Source: Streptomyces sp. 2131.1
GTDB taxonomy: Bacteria > Actinomycetota > Actinomycetes > Streptomycetales > Streptomycetaceae
NCBI RefSeq assembly: GCF_900105515.1
Contig: NZ_FNSY01000001.1
Coordinates: 1,612,001 to 1,676,000, forward strand
DNA length: 64,000 bases
Direction of reading: 5' to 3'
How positions within the stretch are numbered: position 1 is the first letter of the stretch; the number at the start of each line of letters is the position of its first letter. Under the pieces are notes generated by a model. The model saw nothing but the letters and a program-made list of their open reading frames with translations. It made no database searches and had not been told where the DNA came from. Made by a program: the position numbers and the translations under genes. Below, in pieces: positions 17,752-26,642 of the stretch.

Positions 17752-18912
17752 TCAGACGGCGGGGACCGGCTGGGGCGGGGGCGGGCCCATGTAGCGGGCC
17801 GCCGGGCGGATGATCTTCGAGTCCTCCGCCTGCTCCAGGATATTGGCGCTCCAGCCCACGACCCGCGCCGCGCAGAAGGTCGGCGTGAACATCTCACGCG
17901 GCAGCCCGCACAGCTCCATGACCACTCCGGCGTAGAACTCCACGTTGGTGTGCAGTTCGCGCCCCGGCTTCAGCTCGGCGAGGATGGCCTCGACCTGGCG
18001 CTCCACCTCGACGGCGAAGTCCACCAGCGGGCCGCCGAAGCCCTGGGCGATGGACCGCAGCATGCGGGAGCGGGGGTCCTCGGTGCGGTAGACGGGGTGG
18101 CCGAAGCCCATGATCCGGTCTCCGGCGAGCACACGTTCGCGGATCCAGCCGTCGATGCGGTCGGGGGTGCCGATCGCGTCGAGCGTGTCGAGGGCGCGGC
18201 TGGGCGCGCCGCCGTGCAGCGGTCCGGAGAGCGCTCCGACGGCGGCCACCAGGCAGGCGGCTACGTCCGCCCCGGTCGAGGCTACGACGCGCCCGGTGAA
18301 CGTCGAGGCGTTGAAGCCGTGGTCGATCGTGGAGATCAGGTACTGCTCGACGGCCCTGACCCGGGCATCGTCCGGAACGGATCCGGTGAGCATGTACAGG
18401 TAGTTGGCCGCGTGCGGGAGGTCGGAACGCGGCTCGACGGGGTCGAGCCCCTGGCCGAGGCGGTGCAGTGCGGTCAGCACGGTGGGGACGGCGGCGCAGA
18501 CGGCCAGCGCGTCGGCACGCCGCCGCTCCGTATCGATGTCGTACACCGGCCGGAATCCTGCCGACGCCCCGAGCAGGGAGAGCACCGTACGCAGCCCGGA
18601 CAGGGGCCCCGACACCGCGCTCGCCCGCGCTATGGCGGGCAGGGCTTCGCGTACCTCGTCCGGCAGTACACGCAGCGCGGCCGTGCGGGCGGCGAAGGCG
18701 GCGCGGGCGGCCGGGCCGGGCAGCTCGCCCTCGGTCATGAGGTACCAGACGTCCTCGAAGCTGCGGGACTGGGCCAGCTCCACCGCCGAGTACTGGCGGT
18801 AGTGGTAGAAGCCCTCGCGGCCCCGGACGTCGCCCAGGGCCGTATCGGTCACGACGACACCCGCGAGGCCTCGGGGGACGTCGAGCGGTGTTCCGCCGGT
18901 CATGGTCGTCAT
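17752..18912 (-). CDS. Citrate synthase (CitA-like)
   Basis: A 386-residue citrate/2-methylcitrate synthase-fold enzyme that condenses an acyl-CoA with oxaloacetate. Motifs are DHGFNASTFTGRV, SGPLHGGAPSRAL (oxaloacetate His), GFGHPVYRTEDPRS (catalytic His), and HTNVEFYAG, where the usual catalytic Asp of NVDFYSG is Glu. I recall the same Glu in mycobacterial CitA-type enzymes, so this may be a subfamily trait. ATG 18912 has GGAGG five bases upstream. The gene is divergent from an HTH-fused paralog, sharing 136 bases rich in palindromes. Main versus methylcitrate activity cannot be told. Confidence 0.88.
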   Translation of the reverse strand: MTTMTGGTPLDVPRGLAGVVVTDTALGDVRGREGFYHYRQYSAVELAQSRSFEDVWYLMTEGELPGPAARAAFAARTAALRVLPDEVREALPAIARASAVSGPLSGLRTVLSLLGASAGFRPVYDIDTERRRADALAVCAAVPTVLTALHRLGQGLDPVEPRSDLPHAANYLYMLTGSVPDDARVRAVEQYLISTIDHGFNASTFTGRVVASTGADVAACLVAAVGALSGPLHGGAPSRALDTLDAIGTPDRIDGWIRERVLAGDRIMGFGHPVYRTEDPRSRMLRSIAQGFGGPLVDFAVEVERQVEAILAELKPGRELHTNVEFYAGVVMELCGLPREMFTPTFCAARVVGWSANILEQAEDSKIIRPAARYMGPPPPQPVPAV

Positions 18913-18942
18913 TGCTTCCTCCGTGGACTGGTCCGGGTACTC

Positions 18943-19003
18943 ATTGATATTGATTCGACTGTCCATGCATGACTGGATCTCTGTCAATATTGATTGAATC
19001 AAT
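18943..19003. promoter_or_regulatory. AT-rich palindromic operator cluster between two citrate synthase genes
   Basis: In a window of about 70% GC this 61-base stretch contains ATTGATATTGATTC (18943-18956), the perfect palindrome TCAATATTGA (18983-18992) and the 7-bp perfect inverted repeat ATTGATT-G-AATCAAT (18988-19002). All share a TTGAT element. Position between the two start codons suits a common operator, probably for the HTH domain of the + strand gene. Confidence 0.6.
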
Positions 19004-19048
19004 GTGCACTCATGGATGCCCTGGACGGCATATGGATACGGTGGTGGC

Positions 19049-20323
19049 ATGACGGAGCGATCAGAGGCGGACGCGCAGCGACCGGACGCGGGCGGGCAGC
19101 GGCTCACGACACGGGAGACCGCCGAGCGGCTGGGGGTGAAGCCCGAGACGGTGTACGCCTACGTCAGCCGGGGCCAGCTGAGCAGCAGCCGCGCGCCGGG
19201 CGGACGCGGCAGCACGTTCGACGCTGCGGAGGTCGACGCGCTGGTCCGGCGCAATGGGCGCAGGGAACCGTCCTCGGCCCAGGGCGAGCCGGCCGTCCGA
19301 ACCGGCATCACCCTCATCGCCGACGACCGCTACTACTTCCGGGGCGTGGACGCGACGGAGCTGGCCGCGCGCTACTCGTACGAGGAGGTCGCAGAGTGGC
19401 TGTGGACCGGTGAGCTGCGACCGGGCATCCGCTTCACGGCCCCGGAGCAGGCGGTGGTGGCGGCCCGACGGGCGGTCGGAGCGCTGCCGGTGCACTGCGG
19501 CTCCACGGACCGGCTGCGGGTGGCGGTGGTCGCCGCGGCTGCCGCGGATCCGCTGCGCTTCGACCTGTCGCGCGACGCGGTGCTCGGGGGCGCGCGGAGC
19601 CTGATCCCCGCGCTGGTCGCGGCGTTGCCGACGGTAAGCGGGGAGGAGGGCCGCCTGTCGGCTTCCGACAGCCTGGCCCGTCAACTGTGGCCGAAACTCG
19701 CCGCCCGTCAGCCCGACGACCCCTCACTCTCCGCCCTGAACACGGCACTTGCGCTGCTGATCGACCACGATCTGGCCGCCTCCACACTGGCCGCCAGAGT
19801 CGCCGCGTCGGCCCGGGCGCATCCGTACGCGGTGGTGTCGGCGGGGCTCGGCGTCCTGGAGGGCCCCCTGCATGGCGCGGCGAGCGGCCTGGCGCACCGG
19901 ATGCTGGCGGAGGTCCTGGAACGCGGTGGCGCCGCCCCGGTGGTGGCGGACCATCTGAGGGCCGGCCGTCGGGTGCCGGGGCTCGGGCACCGGCTGTACA
20001 CCGGCGAGGACCCGCGCGCCCGCACACTGTTCGGCCTGCTCGCGCGCATCCCGCAGGCGGGGCCGGCCCTGGCCGCCGCCCGTGAGGTGGTCGCCACCAC
20101 GGCGCGCGACACGCCCCTGCACGCGAACGTCGACCTGGCACTGGCCGTGCTCTCGGTCGCCTCGGGCATGCCTGCGGAGGCGGGAGAAACGATATTCGCG
20201 ATCTCCCGCACGGCGGGCTGGATCGCGCATGCCCTGGAGGAGTACGGGGAACGCCCGCTGCGGATGCGTCCCAGCGGGCACTACACCGGACCCCGGCCGC
20301 CGCAGCCGCTCCCATACCCGTAG
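19049..20323 (+). CDS. Helix-turn-helix domain fused to citrate synthase
   Basis: A 424-residue protein. Residues about 17-68 form a MerR/excisionase-like helix-turn-helix (RLTTRETAERLGVKPETVYAYVSRGQL), followed by a full citrate synthase fold with GPLHGAASGLAH, GLGHRLYTGEDPRAR, LHANVDLALAVLSVAS and a C-terminal RTAGWIAHALEEYGERPLRMRPSGHYTGP. The active-site His and Asp positions look intact. Such fusions are annotated in many streptomycetes but their role is not established; a DNA-binding metabolic sensor is a reasonable inference. ATG 19049 is chosen; a longer frame from the ATG at 19004 would run into the operator cluster. Confidence 0.85.
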   Translation: MTERSEADAQRPDAGGQRLTTRETAERLGVKPETVYAYVSRGQLSSSRAPGGRGSTFDAAEVDALVRRNGRREPSSAQGEPAVRTGITLIADDRYYFRGVDATELAARYSYEEVAEWLWTGELRPGIRFTAPEQAVVAARRAVGALPVHCGSTDRLRVAVVAAAAADPLRFDLSRDAVLGGARSLIPALVAALPTVSGEEGRLSASDSLARQLWPKLAARQPDDPSLSALNTALALLIDHDLAASTLAARVAASARAHPYAVVSAGLGVLEGPLHGAASGLAHRMLAEVLERGGAAPVVADHLRAGRRVPGLGHRLYTGEDPRARTLFGLLARIPQAGPALAAAREVVATTARDTPLHANVDLALAVLSVASGMPAEAGETIFAISRTAGWIAHALEEYGERPLRMRPSGHYTGPRPPQPLPYP

Positions 20324-20363
20324 GCACGCAATTGCGGGCAGCGGCGGCGCAAATTAGCGACGG

Positions 20364-21386
20364 TCAGCGGGAAGTCGTCGTGCGCGGAGGCTGGGCCGTG
20401 GAACCCCGAACGACCAGCTCCGGCTCGAAGAGCAGCTCGTCGGAGGGCACCGCGCGGCCGCCGATCTGCACGGAGAGCAGCTCGACGGCGGCGCGCCCCA
20501 TGGCCTCGATCGGCTGGCGGACGGTGGTGAGCGGGGGCTCGGTGCAGTTCATGAAGGCAGAGTCGTCGTACCCCACGACGGACACGTCGTCGGGCACCGA
20601 CAGGCCCCGCCGCCGCGCCGCGCGCACGGCCCCGAGGGCGAGCGGGTCGCTGGCGCAGATGAACCCGGTGACCCCCTCGTCCAGCAGCCGCGTGGCAGCG
20701 GCCTGCCCGCCCTCCAGCGAGAACATCGCGCGGGTCACCCACTCGTCCGGGATGCTCGTGCCCGACTCCACGGCGAGTGCCCGCGCGGCGGCCAGCTTGC
20801 GCTGCGAGGGCATGTGGTCCGAGGGGCCGAGCACCAGGCCGATGCGCTCGTGCCCCAGCGAGACCAAGTGGCGCCAGGCCTGCTCGACGGCCACCGAGTC
20901 GTCGCAGGAGACACAGGGGAAGCCGAGGTGGGCAATGGCCGCGTTGATCAGGACCACCGGGATCTTGCGGTCGGCCAGCACCTTGTAGTGGTCGTGCGGC
21001 GCGTCGGCCTGGGCGTAGAGACCGCCGGCGAAGACCACACCCGAGACCTGCTGCTGCAGGAGCAGTTCGACGTAGTCCGCCTCGGAGACACCCCCCTTGG
21101 TCTGCGTGCACAGGACCGGGGTGAGGCCCTGCTGGGCGAGGGCACCGCCGACCACCTCGGCGAAGGCGGGGAAGATCGGGTTCTGCAGCTCGGGCAGGAC
21201 GAGGCCCACCAGCCGCGCCCGTTCACCGCGCAGCTGGGTCGGGCGCTCGTAGCCGAGAACGTCCAGCGCGGACAGGACGGCCTGCCGCGTGGCGTCGGAA
21301 ACACCCGGCTTGCCGTTGAGCACCCGGCTGACCGTGGCCTCGCTGACTCCAACCTTCTGTGCCACCTGAGCAAGTCGTCGCGTCAT
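20364..21386 (-). CDS. LacI-family transcriptional repressor
   Basis: A 340-residue LacI/GalR regulator. The N-terminal HTH is RLAQVAQKVGVSEATVSRVLNGKPGVSDATRQAVLSALDVLGYERP with the hinge RGERA, followed by a periplasmic-binding-like sugar sensor (VGLVLPELQNPIFPAFAEVVGG, GFICASDPLALGAVRAARRRG, SVVGYDDSAFMNCTEPPLTTVRQP). The ligand is probably a sugar. No sugar transporter is adjacent, so its targets are unknown. There is no ribosome site before the ATG; a -10-like TAATCT lies seven bases upstream, pointing to a leaderless message. Confidence 0.9.
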   Translation of the reverse strand: MTRRLAQVAQKVGVSEATVSRVLNGKPGVSDATRQAVLSALDVLGYERPTQLRGERARLVGLVLPELQNPIFPAFAEVVGGALAQQGLTPVLCTQTKGGVSEADYVELLLQQQVSGVVFAGGLYAQADAPHDHYKVLADRKIPVVLINAAIAHLGFPCVSCDDSVAVEQAWRHLVSLGHERIGLVLGPSDHMPSQRKLAAARALAVESGTSIPDEWVTRAMFSLEGGQAAATRLLDEGVTGFICASDPLALGAVRAARRRGLSVPDDVSVVGYDDSAFMNCTEPPLTTVRQPIEAMGRAAVELLSVQIGGRAVPSDELLFEPELVVRGSTAQPPRTTTSR

Positions 21387-21424
21387 ACGCGCAAGATTAG
21401 CGCAAGAAACGCAAGCAGATTGCG
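21387..21424 (-). promoter_or_regulatory. Leaderless-type promoter and CGCAAG repeats of the LacI gene
   Basis: TAATCT (minus, 21399-21394) is a good -10 with seven bases to the ATG at 21386, so transcription should begin at the start codon. CGCAAG occurs three times on the + strand at 21390, 21401 and 21410, with spacing of about one helical turn, overlapping the -10 and the start site. They could be an autoregulatory binding array. Confidence 0.5.
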
Positions 21425-21589
21425 TGGGGTGGGAGTCGAAGACGAATTTCGGCAAATCCCGGTAAGAAGCTTCTTTCCAGCCCGCTGAGCCCTGCGCCGA
21501 CCGCTCCCCCGTCGGCGCCACCGTACCCGCCGCCACCCCGACCGGGCACCCCTAGGGGCGTGAGCCGAACCGGCCATACCCTCGAAGTC

Positions 21590-22084
21590 ATGAACGAGTT
21601 CGAGGGCGGCGACGGCCGGCATCTGTCCATGACCAACGGCGGTACGGCGGTGTTCGTGGATGTGCTGACATTCGCCGTCTCGGAGCTGGCCCGCGAACCA
21701 TGGGACTTCCGCTTCGCCGCCCTCCTGTCGCTCCAGGACCAGAACATCATGGGGCGTGGCGTGGTCGGCTTCGCTCTGGACGAGCTCGACTGGGGCGACT
21801 CGCCGCAGGACGCCGCCGCGGCCAAGGACTTCCTGCTGCGCGTCCTCGACCTGGCCCTGTCCCGCCACCGGTGGGAGGAGTTGACGTACGAACCTCCGCG
21901 GGCGGAGGGCTACTTGCGCACCTACCGGTCGATGGTGGAGGACTTCGACCCTACTACCGCGAAGCCCGGCGCGGACGCCCTGCCGGGGCCGCACGAGGCC
22001 GCGATGGCCTCATGCGTACGCCACCGAGTCCTGAACGCGCTGCCTTTCTGGGAGGCATGCGTGTTCTGCACAGAGGGGGTCTGA
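21590..22084 (+). CDS. Conserved hypothetical protein
   Basis: A 164-residue soluble protein with no domain I recognise. Features are VFVDVLTFAVSELAREPWDFRFAALLSLQDQ, a helix rich in aromatic residues (RHRWEELTYEPPRAEGYLRTYRSMVEDF) and a C-terminal WEACVFC with two cysteines. The ATG at 21590 lacks a clear ribosome site; a GTG at 21560 in the same frame has AGGGG only one base away. Codon bias is that of a real streptomycete gene. It ends convergently 17 bases from the symporter gene. Confidence 0.6.
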   Translation: MNEFEGGDGRHLSMTNGGTAVFVDVLTFAVSELAREPWDFRFAALLSLQDQNIMGRGVVGFALDELDWGDSPQDAAAAKDFLLRVLDLALSRHRWEELTYEPPRAEGYLRTYRSMVEDFDPTTAKPGADALPGPHEAAMASCVRHRVLNALPFWEACVFCTEGV

Positions 22085-22100
22085 CCGTCCGGCGCAGGGC

Positions 22101-23693
22101 TCAGACCGCACCGGCACCCGTCAATGCACGCACCTCGATCTCCGCGTGCTTGGCCGCGTCCGGCGGTTCATTCGCGGTGACGGTACCGGCCCAGCCGGCC
22201 AGGAAGCCGAGCGGGATGGAGACCAGGCCGGGATTCTCCAGCGGGAAGACCTGGAAGTCCACGCCGGGGAAGAGCGAGCTGGGGCTGCCGGAAACGACCG
22301 GGGAGAGTACCACGAGCAGCACGGCCGGAATCAGTCCTCCGTAGACCGACCAGACCGCCCCGCGTGTGGTGAAGTTCCGCCAGAACAGCGAGTAGAGCAG
22401 GACCGGCAGGTTGGCCGACGCCGCGACGGCGAAGGCGAGGCCCACCAGGAACGCCACGTTGAGATCCTGGGCGAGCAGACCGAGGCCGATGGCGACGACT
22501 CCGATGCCTGCCGCCGCCACCCGGGCCACGGTCACCTCGCTGCGTTGCCTGCTGCCGGGCCGCTTGAGCGAGGCGTAGAGATCGTGGGCCACGGACGCGG
22601 ACGAGGCGAGGGTGATCCCCGCGACGACGGCCAGGATCGTGGCGAAGGCGACGGCGGCGACCACGGCGAACAGGATCGTGCCCCCGGTGGAGCCATCTCC
22701 CCCGCCCAGGACCATGGCCAGCAGCGGCACAGCCGTGTTTCCCGCGGGATTCGACTCCCGTACGTCGGCCGAACCCACGAGCGCGGCCGCCCCGAATCCC
22801 AGAACGATCGTCATCAGGTAGAAGCTGCCGATGAGCCCGATGGACCAGACGACGGACCGGCGGGCCGCGCGGGCGGTGGGGACGGTGTAGAAGCGGGACA
22901 GGATGTGCGGCAGCCCGGCGGTGCCCAGCACCAGGGCGAGGCCGAGGCTGATGAAGTCGATGCGCGCCGTCCAGCCCCCGCCGTACCGGAGACCGGGCGA
23001 GAGGAACTCCTTGCCGTGCCCACTGCGGTCGGCGGCGGAGTTGAGCAACTCGTTGACGTTCCCGTGGAAGTGGACCAGGACGAGGACGGTGAGCACCACG
23101 GTGCCGGCCATGAGCAGGACGGCCTTGACGATCTGGATCCAGGTGGTGGCCCGCATGCCGCCCAGCGACACGTACACGACCATGAGCGCGCCGACGCCGA
23201 TGACGGTCCAGGAGCGGGCGGCACCACTCGTCCCGCCCAGGAGCAGGGCCACCAGACTGCCCGCACCGACCATCTGCGCCACCAGATACAGCACGGACAC
23301 GGTGACCGAGGACGTCCCCGCGGCGATACGGACTGGGCGCTCCGCCATCCGGGCAGCGACCACGTCAGCGAGGGTGAACCGACCGCAGTTGCGCACGAGT
23401 TCCGCGACGAGCAGCAGAACGACGAGCCAGGCGACGAGGAAGCCGACGGAGTAGAGCATCCCGTCGTAGCCGAAGAGGGCGATCAGGCCGGAGATGCCCA
23501 GGAAAGAAGCGGCGGACATGTAGTCACCCGCGATGGCGAAACCGTTTTCCATGGGGGAGAACAGACGACCGCCGGCGTAGAACTCCTCCGCCGAACCGTG
23601 CCTGTTGCGGCTCACCCAGGTGGTGATGCCCAGGGTGACCGCGATGAAGGCGCTGAACAGCAGCAGCGCCAGTGTCTGGTGGTCGCCGCTCAA
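22101..23693 (-). CDS. Sodium/solute symporter (ActP-like cation/acetate symporter)
   Basis: A 530-residue SSS-family membrane transporter with about 13 transmembrane helices. Diagnostic segments include EEFYAGGRLFSPMENGFAIAGDYMSAASFLGISGLIALFGYDGML and AGTLGLPHILSRFYTVPTARAARRS-like sequence (AGLPHILSRFYTVPTARAARRS at mid-protein), as in acetate permease ActP. It probably imports acetate or a related short carboxylate with Na+. A TTG at 23693 overlaps the stop of the upstream DUF485 gene (TTGA), a typical arrangement for the pair. The frame stays open upstream to 24194 but this part is a shadow of the DUF485 gene. Confidence 0.9.
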   Translation of the reverse strand: MSGDHQTLALLLFSAFIAVTLGITTWVSRNRHGSAEEFYAGGRLFSPMENGFAIAGDYMSAASFLGISGLIALFGYDGMLYSVGFLVAWLVVLLLVAELVRNCGRFTLADVVAARMAERPVRIAAGTSSVTVSVLYLVAQMVGAGSLVALLLGGTSGAARSWTVIGVGALMVVYVSLGGMRATTWIQIVKAVLLMAGTVVLTVLVLVHFHGNVNELLNSAADRSGHGKEFLSPGLRYGGGWTARIDFISLGLALVLGTAGLPHILSRFYTVPTARAARRSVVWSIGLIGSFYLMTIVLGFGAAALVGSADVRESNPAGNTAVPLLAMVLGGGDGSTGGTILFAVVAAVAFATILAVVAGITLASSASVAHDLYASLKRPGSRQRSEVTVARVAAAGIGVVAIGLGLLAQDLNVAFLVGLAFAVAASANLPVLLYSLFWRNFTTRGAVWSVYGGLIPAVLLVVLSPVVSGSPSSLFPGVDFQVFPLENPGLVSIPLGFLAGWAGTVTANEPPDAAKHAEIEVRALTGAGAV

Positions 23694-24166
23694 CGTCCGG
23701 CCCCCCGTGTCATCTCCTGGGTCTCCCAGCGCAGATCCAGCGCGGCCCGGTCCCGGCGCAGCCGCGCGTGCCGTGCGTACGCCCCGGTGAGCAGAAACGT
23801 CGTCAGGAACTGGCCGAGCCCCACGACCATGGCCACATTGACGGCTCCGGCCACCGGCCGCGCCATCAGCCCGGGCGCCGCCACCGCCGTGACGACGTAG
23901 GCGAGGTACCAGACGAAGAAGGCGATGGTGGCGGGCACGACGAAGCGCCGGTAGCGGCGGCGCACCTCCTGGAAGGCCTCGCTGCGCTGCACGTCCAGGT
24001 AGATGTCCGCCGCGCTGTGGCCACCCCGCGGCGCGGCCCGCCCGGGCACCGGGGCTGGCGTGGAGCCCTCTGCGCCCTCCGGCTCCTCCCACCCGGGGGC
24101 CGGCGCGTCGTCCCACGGGTCGTCGAGCCGCACCGCTGCGGACTCGCGCCCTGCTTCCTTCTCCAC
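23690..24166 (-). CDS. DUF485-family membrane protein, partner of the symporter
   Basis: A 158-residue membrane protein. The first 65 residues are acidic and Pro/Gly-rich, then HSAADIYLDVQRSEAFQEVRRRYRRFVVPATIAFFVWYLAYVV opens the DUF485 domain, with a second membrane helix around VNVAMVVGLGQFLTTFLLTGAYA. DUF485 genes almost always sit directly upstream of acetate-type SSS symporters. A GTG at 24166 with GGGAG eight bases upstream is chosen; upstream in-frame starts exist to 24241 but lack a ribosome site. Its stop overlaps the symporter start. Confidence 0.85.
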   Translation of the reverse strand: MEKEAGRESAAVRLDDPWDDAPAPGWEEPEGAEGSTPAPVPGRAAPRGGHSAADIYLDVQRSEAFQEVRRRYRRFVVPATIAFFVWYLAYVVTAVAAPGLMARPVAGAVNVAMVVGLGQFLTTFLLTGAYARHARLRRDRAALDLRWETQEMTRGAGR

Positions 24167-24264
24167 CGAACAACTCCCCTTGTCCACGGACCACTTCGGC
24201 CGCGTATCCAAGAATGGGCAGATCGGGAAGATCCCGGGCACTTCATTCGCCAGACTTCACCTCT

Positions 24265-24945
24265 TCAGGTGAAGGATCTCCCAGGTGGACGGACCAGACC
24301 CCGCATGTAGGCGTAACGCACCGCCTGGGCCCGGTCGCGGAGCCCCGCCTTGGCGAAGAGGTTGTTGATATGGCTCTTCACCGTGGCCTGCGAGATGTGG
24401 AGGGAGCGGGCGATGTCCGCGTTGGACATCCCCTCGGCGATCAGGACCAGCACCTCGGCCTCACGAGGGGTCATCCCGTCCGGCAGCTCCGGCTCAGGAC
24501 CCCCGCCACCGGCCTCGGGCGGCCCCGTGGTCACCCGCTCCAGCAGTCGGCGCTGCACTGTGGGCGAGAGCCCGGCCTCCCCTGAGAGCACGGCCTCGAC
24601 CGCCCGTACGATCTCGTCGCCCCCGGCGTCCTTGGTCAGGTACCCCCGCGCCCCCGCCCGGAGCGCGGGAAACAGCGAGTCGTCGTCCGCGAACGTCGTG
24701 AGCACCACCACCTGCGTACCGGGAAACTCCTCCCTGATACGCCGGGTCGCCTCCACCCCGTCGCAGCGGGGCATCCGCAGATCCATCAGCACGACGTCCG
24801 GCGCGTGCTCGGCCACCTGCGCGACCGCTTCCTCCCCGTCCTTGGCCGATCCGACCACCTCGATTCCCGGCAGCAGGCCGAGCAGCATGACGATGCCCTC
24901 CCGCACCACCGCCTGGTCGTCGGCCACCACCACCCGCGCCGTCAC
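24265..24945 (-). CDS. LuxR-family (NarL type) response regulator
   Basis: A 226-residue response regulator. The receiver domain (residues 4-120) has the acidic pair ADD at 8-10, the phosphoryl-accepting Asp55 in VVLMDLRMP and Lys in TKDAGG. The C-terminal LuxR helix-turn-helix is TPREAEVLVLIAEGMSNADIARSLHISQATVKSHINNLFAKAGLRDRAQAV. Its GTG start overlaps the kinase stop (GTGA), so it pairs with the upstream histidine kinase. Likely targets include its own operon, given the repeats at 26643-26739. Confidence 0.93.
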   Translation of the reverse strand: MTARVVVADDQAVVREGIVMLLGLLPGIEVVGSAKDGEEAVAQVAEHAPDVVLMDLRMPRCDGVEATRRIREEFPGTQVVVLTTFADDDSLFPALRAGARGYLTKDAGGDEIVRAVEAVLSGEAGLSPTVQRRLLERVTTGPPEAGGGGPEPELPDGMTPREAEVLVLIAEGMSNADIARSLHISQATVKSHINNLFAKAGLRDRAQAVRYAYMRGLVRPPGRSFT

Positions 24946-26105
24946 GCGGGCACCCGCAGACTCACCACGAACCCCTCCTCGCCCGGACCGGCTTCCAGCG
25001 TGCCGCCCAGCAGTTCGGCGCGCTCCCGCATCCCGAGCAGACCGTATCCGGATCCGCTGACCGACAGGTCCCCTCCCGGCCCCCGCCCACCCGAGTCCCG
25101 CACCTCCAACACGACCCCATCGGGTCGGTACTCCAGCCGTATCAGCACCCTGGCGCCCGGCGCGTGCTTCCGGACGTTGGTCATCGCTTCCTGAGCCACC
25201 CGCCGGACCGTCTGCGACGCCTGGGCGGTCAGGGCCCGCTGCTCTCCCTCGACCCGGACCTCGGCCGGCTCGGCCGTCACCAGCTGCCGCAGGAAGTCCT
25301 CCACCGGTGACACCTCACCCCTCAGTGCGGAGAGCGCCTGACGCGTCTCCGAGAGGCCCTCCCGGGCCATGGAGCGGGCCGCGACCACCCGCTGCAGAAC
25401 CTGGTCCCGGAATTCCCCCGCGGGCTCCCTCTCGATCAGCAGGCGCGCGGCCTCCAGGTGCACCAGCTGCGCGGAGAGGCTGTGCGCCAGCACGTCGTGG
25501 ATCTCCCGGGCGATCCTGGAGCGCTCGTCCAGCGCGGCGGTCTCCGCCTCCGCCACTCTGGCCGCCCTCTCCTGGGCCAGCATCCGCCGCGCGTTGCCGC
25601 GGGCCTCGGCATCCAGGCGGAGCACGTACCCGGCGAGGCAGAGCCCTGCCGTGGTCACCGCGGTGGTCATCCAGTCGTCCATGTCGACCACCGCGTAAGC
25701 ACCGAGGGCCACCGCTGTGGCCGGGACTCCCGCGGAGAGAGGCAGCCGTTCCAGCGAGGTGACCGCGCAGGCGCACCAGAGCACCGTCGCGGGCACGACG
25801 GCCGCCGCCTGCCCCGCACCGAACGCGGCCAGCATCAGCAGCCCGAGCAGGCCGAGCGACGGCCACAGACGGTGGGCGAGCGTGGTCCGGAAGAAGGCGA
25901 CCGCGAGCAGTGCGCAGACGAACACCCCGAGAATCCCGACAACGATCTCCCAGGGCCCGAACGACCCGCTGGTGAAGGTCCCCCACAGCATCAGAGTGAG
26001 CAGGGCGGCCCGTACCGACCAGGCGATCCCGGTTCGCGCGCGGCTGCGGGTGTCCCGCTCGAGTGCCTCGCGCGAAGGCCAGCTCGTCCAGGCGGCGCGC
26101 GTCAC
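24942..26105 (-). CDS. DesK/NarX-like sensor histidine kinase
   Basis: A 387-residue HisKA_3 kinase. The N-terminal 160 residues contain five or six hydrophobic segments (AALLTLMLWGTF, IVVGILGVFVCALLAVAFF, LGLLGLLMLAAFGAGQAAAVVPATVLW, AVALGAYAVVD) with almost no extracytoplasmic loop, as in membrane-sensing DesK kinases. The phosphorylated His is in RIAREIHDVLAHSLSAQL, and the ATP-binding domain shows NVRKHAPGA, VLEVRDSGG and GYGLLGMRERAELLGG. The GTG at 26105 overlaps the stop of the membrane gene upstream, making a three-gene coupled operon. Confidence 0.92.
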   Translation of the reverse strand: MTRAAWTSWPSREALERDTRSRARTGIAWSVRAALLTLMLWGTFTSGSFGPWEIVVGILGVFVCALLAVAFFRTTLAHRLWPSLGLLGLLMLAAFGAGQAAAVVPATVLWCACAVTSLERLPLSAGVPATAVALGAYAVVDMDDWMTTAVTTAGLCLAGYVLRLDAEARGNARRMLAQERAARVAEAETAALDERSRIAREIHDVLAHSLSAQLVHLEAARLLIEREPAGEFRDQVLQRVVAARSMAREGLSETRQALSALRGEVSPVEDFLRQLVTAEPAEVRVEGEQRALTAQASQTVRRVAQEAMTNVRKHAPGARVLIRLEYRPDGVVLEVRDSGGRGPGGDLSVSGSGYGLLGMRERAELLGGTLEAGPGEEGFVVSLRVPA

Positions 26106-26620
26106 ACGAGGTCCTTCCGTTCCTGCCGGACCGGGACGCCGGCAGGAGCCCCACCGTACGGCGCGGGTATCGCCGCGGCCCGCTGCGCCATCAGCCCCTC
26201 CCGTACCAGCAGAGTCGCCCCGAGAGCCGCCATCAGGGCCGGGCTGTCCTGACGCACGCCCAGTACGACCGCTATCCCGTACAGAGCCGCCCGCAGGCCC
26301 AGTCCACCGGACCAGACCATGGCGGTGGCTTTGGTCCCCTTGCTCCACACAGAGCCGTCCTCGGCACGCCAGACGCGGGAGGTCCAGGCCCATCCGGCGC
26401 CCGTCACCACTCCGACCAAGATCTCGGCGCACAGCACGGTGGCCGAAGCTGTCCGATGGTGCTGGTCAATGAGGCCGGGCTCGCGCACGGCCATGACGAG
26501 CAGGACGGCGGGCAGGACCCACCGGCGCCCGTCGCCGGAGATCCGCTGTGCCGAGCACTGGCGGACCACGACGAGCGCGATGACCGCGACGATCACCAGG
26601 GCATTGACGAGCCCGGGCAT
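26102..26620 (-). CDS. Membrane protein of the two-component operon
   Basis: A 172-residue protein with about four transmembrane helices (LVNALVIVAVIALVVVRQ, WVLPAVLLVMAVREPG, ASATVLCAEILVGVVTGAGWAWTSRVW, LGLRAALYGIAVVLGV). I recognise it only as a type often encoded before DesK/DesR-like systems; its function could be an accessory sensor or the regulated output. GGAGG five bases before the ATG at 26620 fixes the start. It overlaps the kinase start by four bases. Confidence 0.75.
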   Translation of the reverse strand: MPGLVNALVIVAVIALVVVRQCSAQRISGDGRRWVLPAVLLVMAVREPGLIDQHHRTASATVLCAEILVGVVTGAGWAWTSRVWRAEDGSVWSKGTKATAMVWSGGLGLRAALYGIAVVLGVRQDSPALMAALGATLLVREGLMAQRAAAIPAPYGGAPAGVPVRQERKDLV

Positions 26621-26642
26621 GGGCACCTCCGAGATGCGAGAA

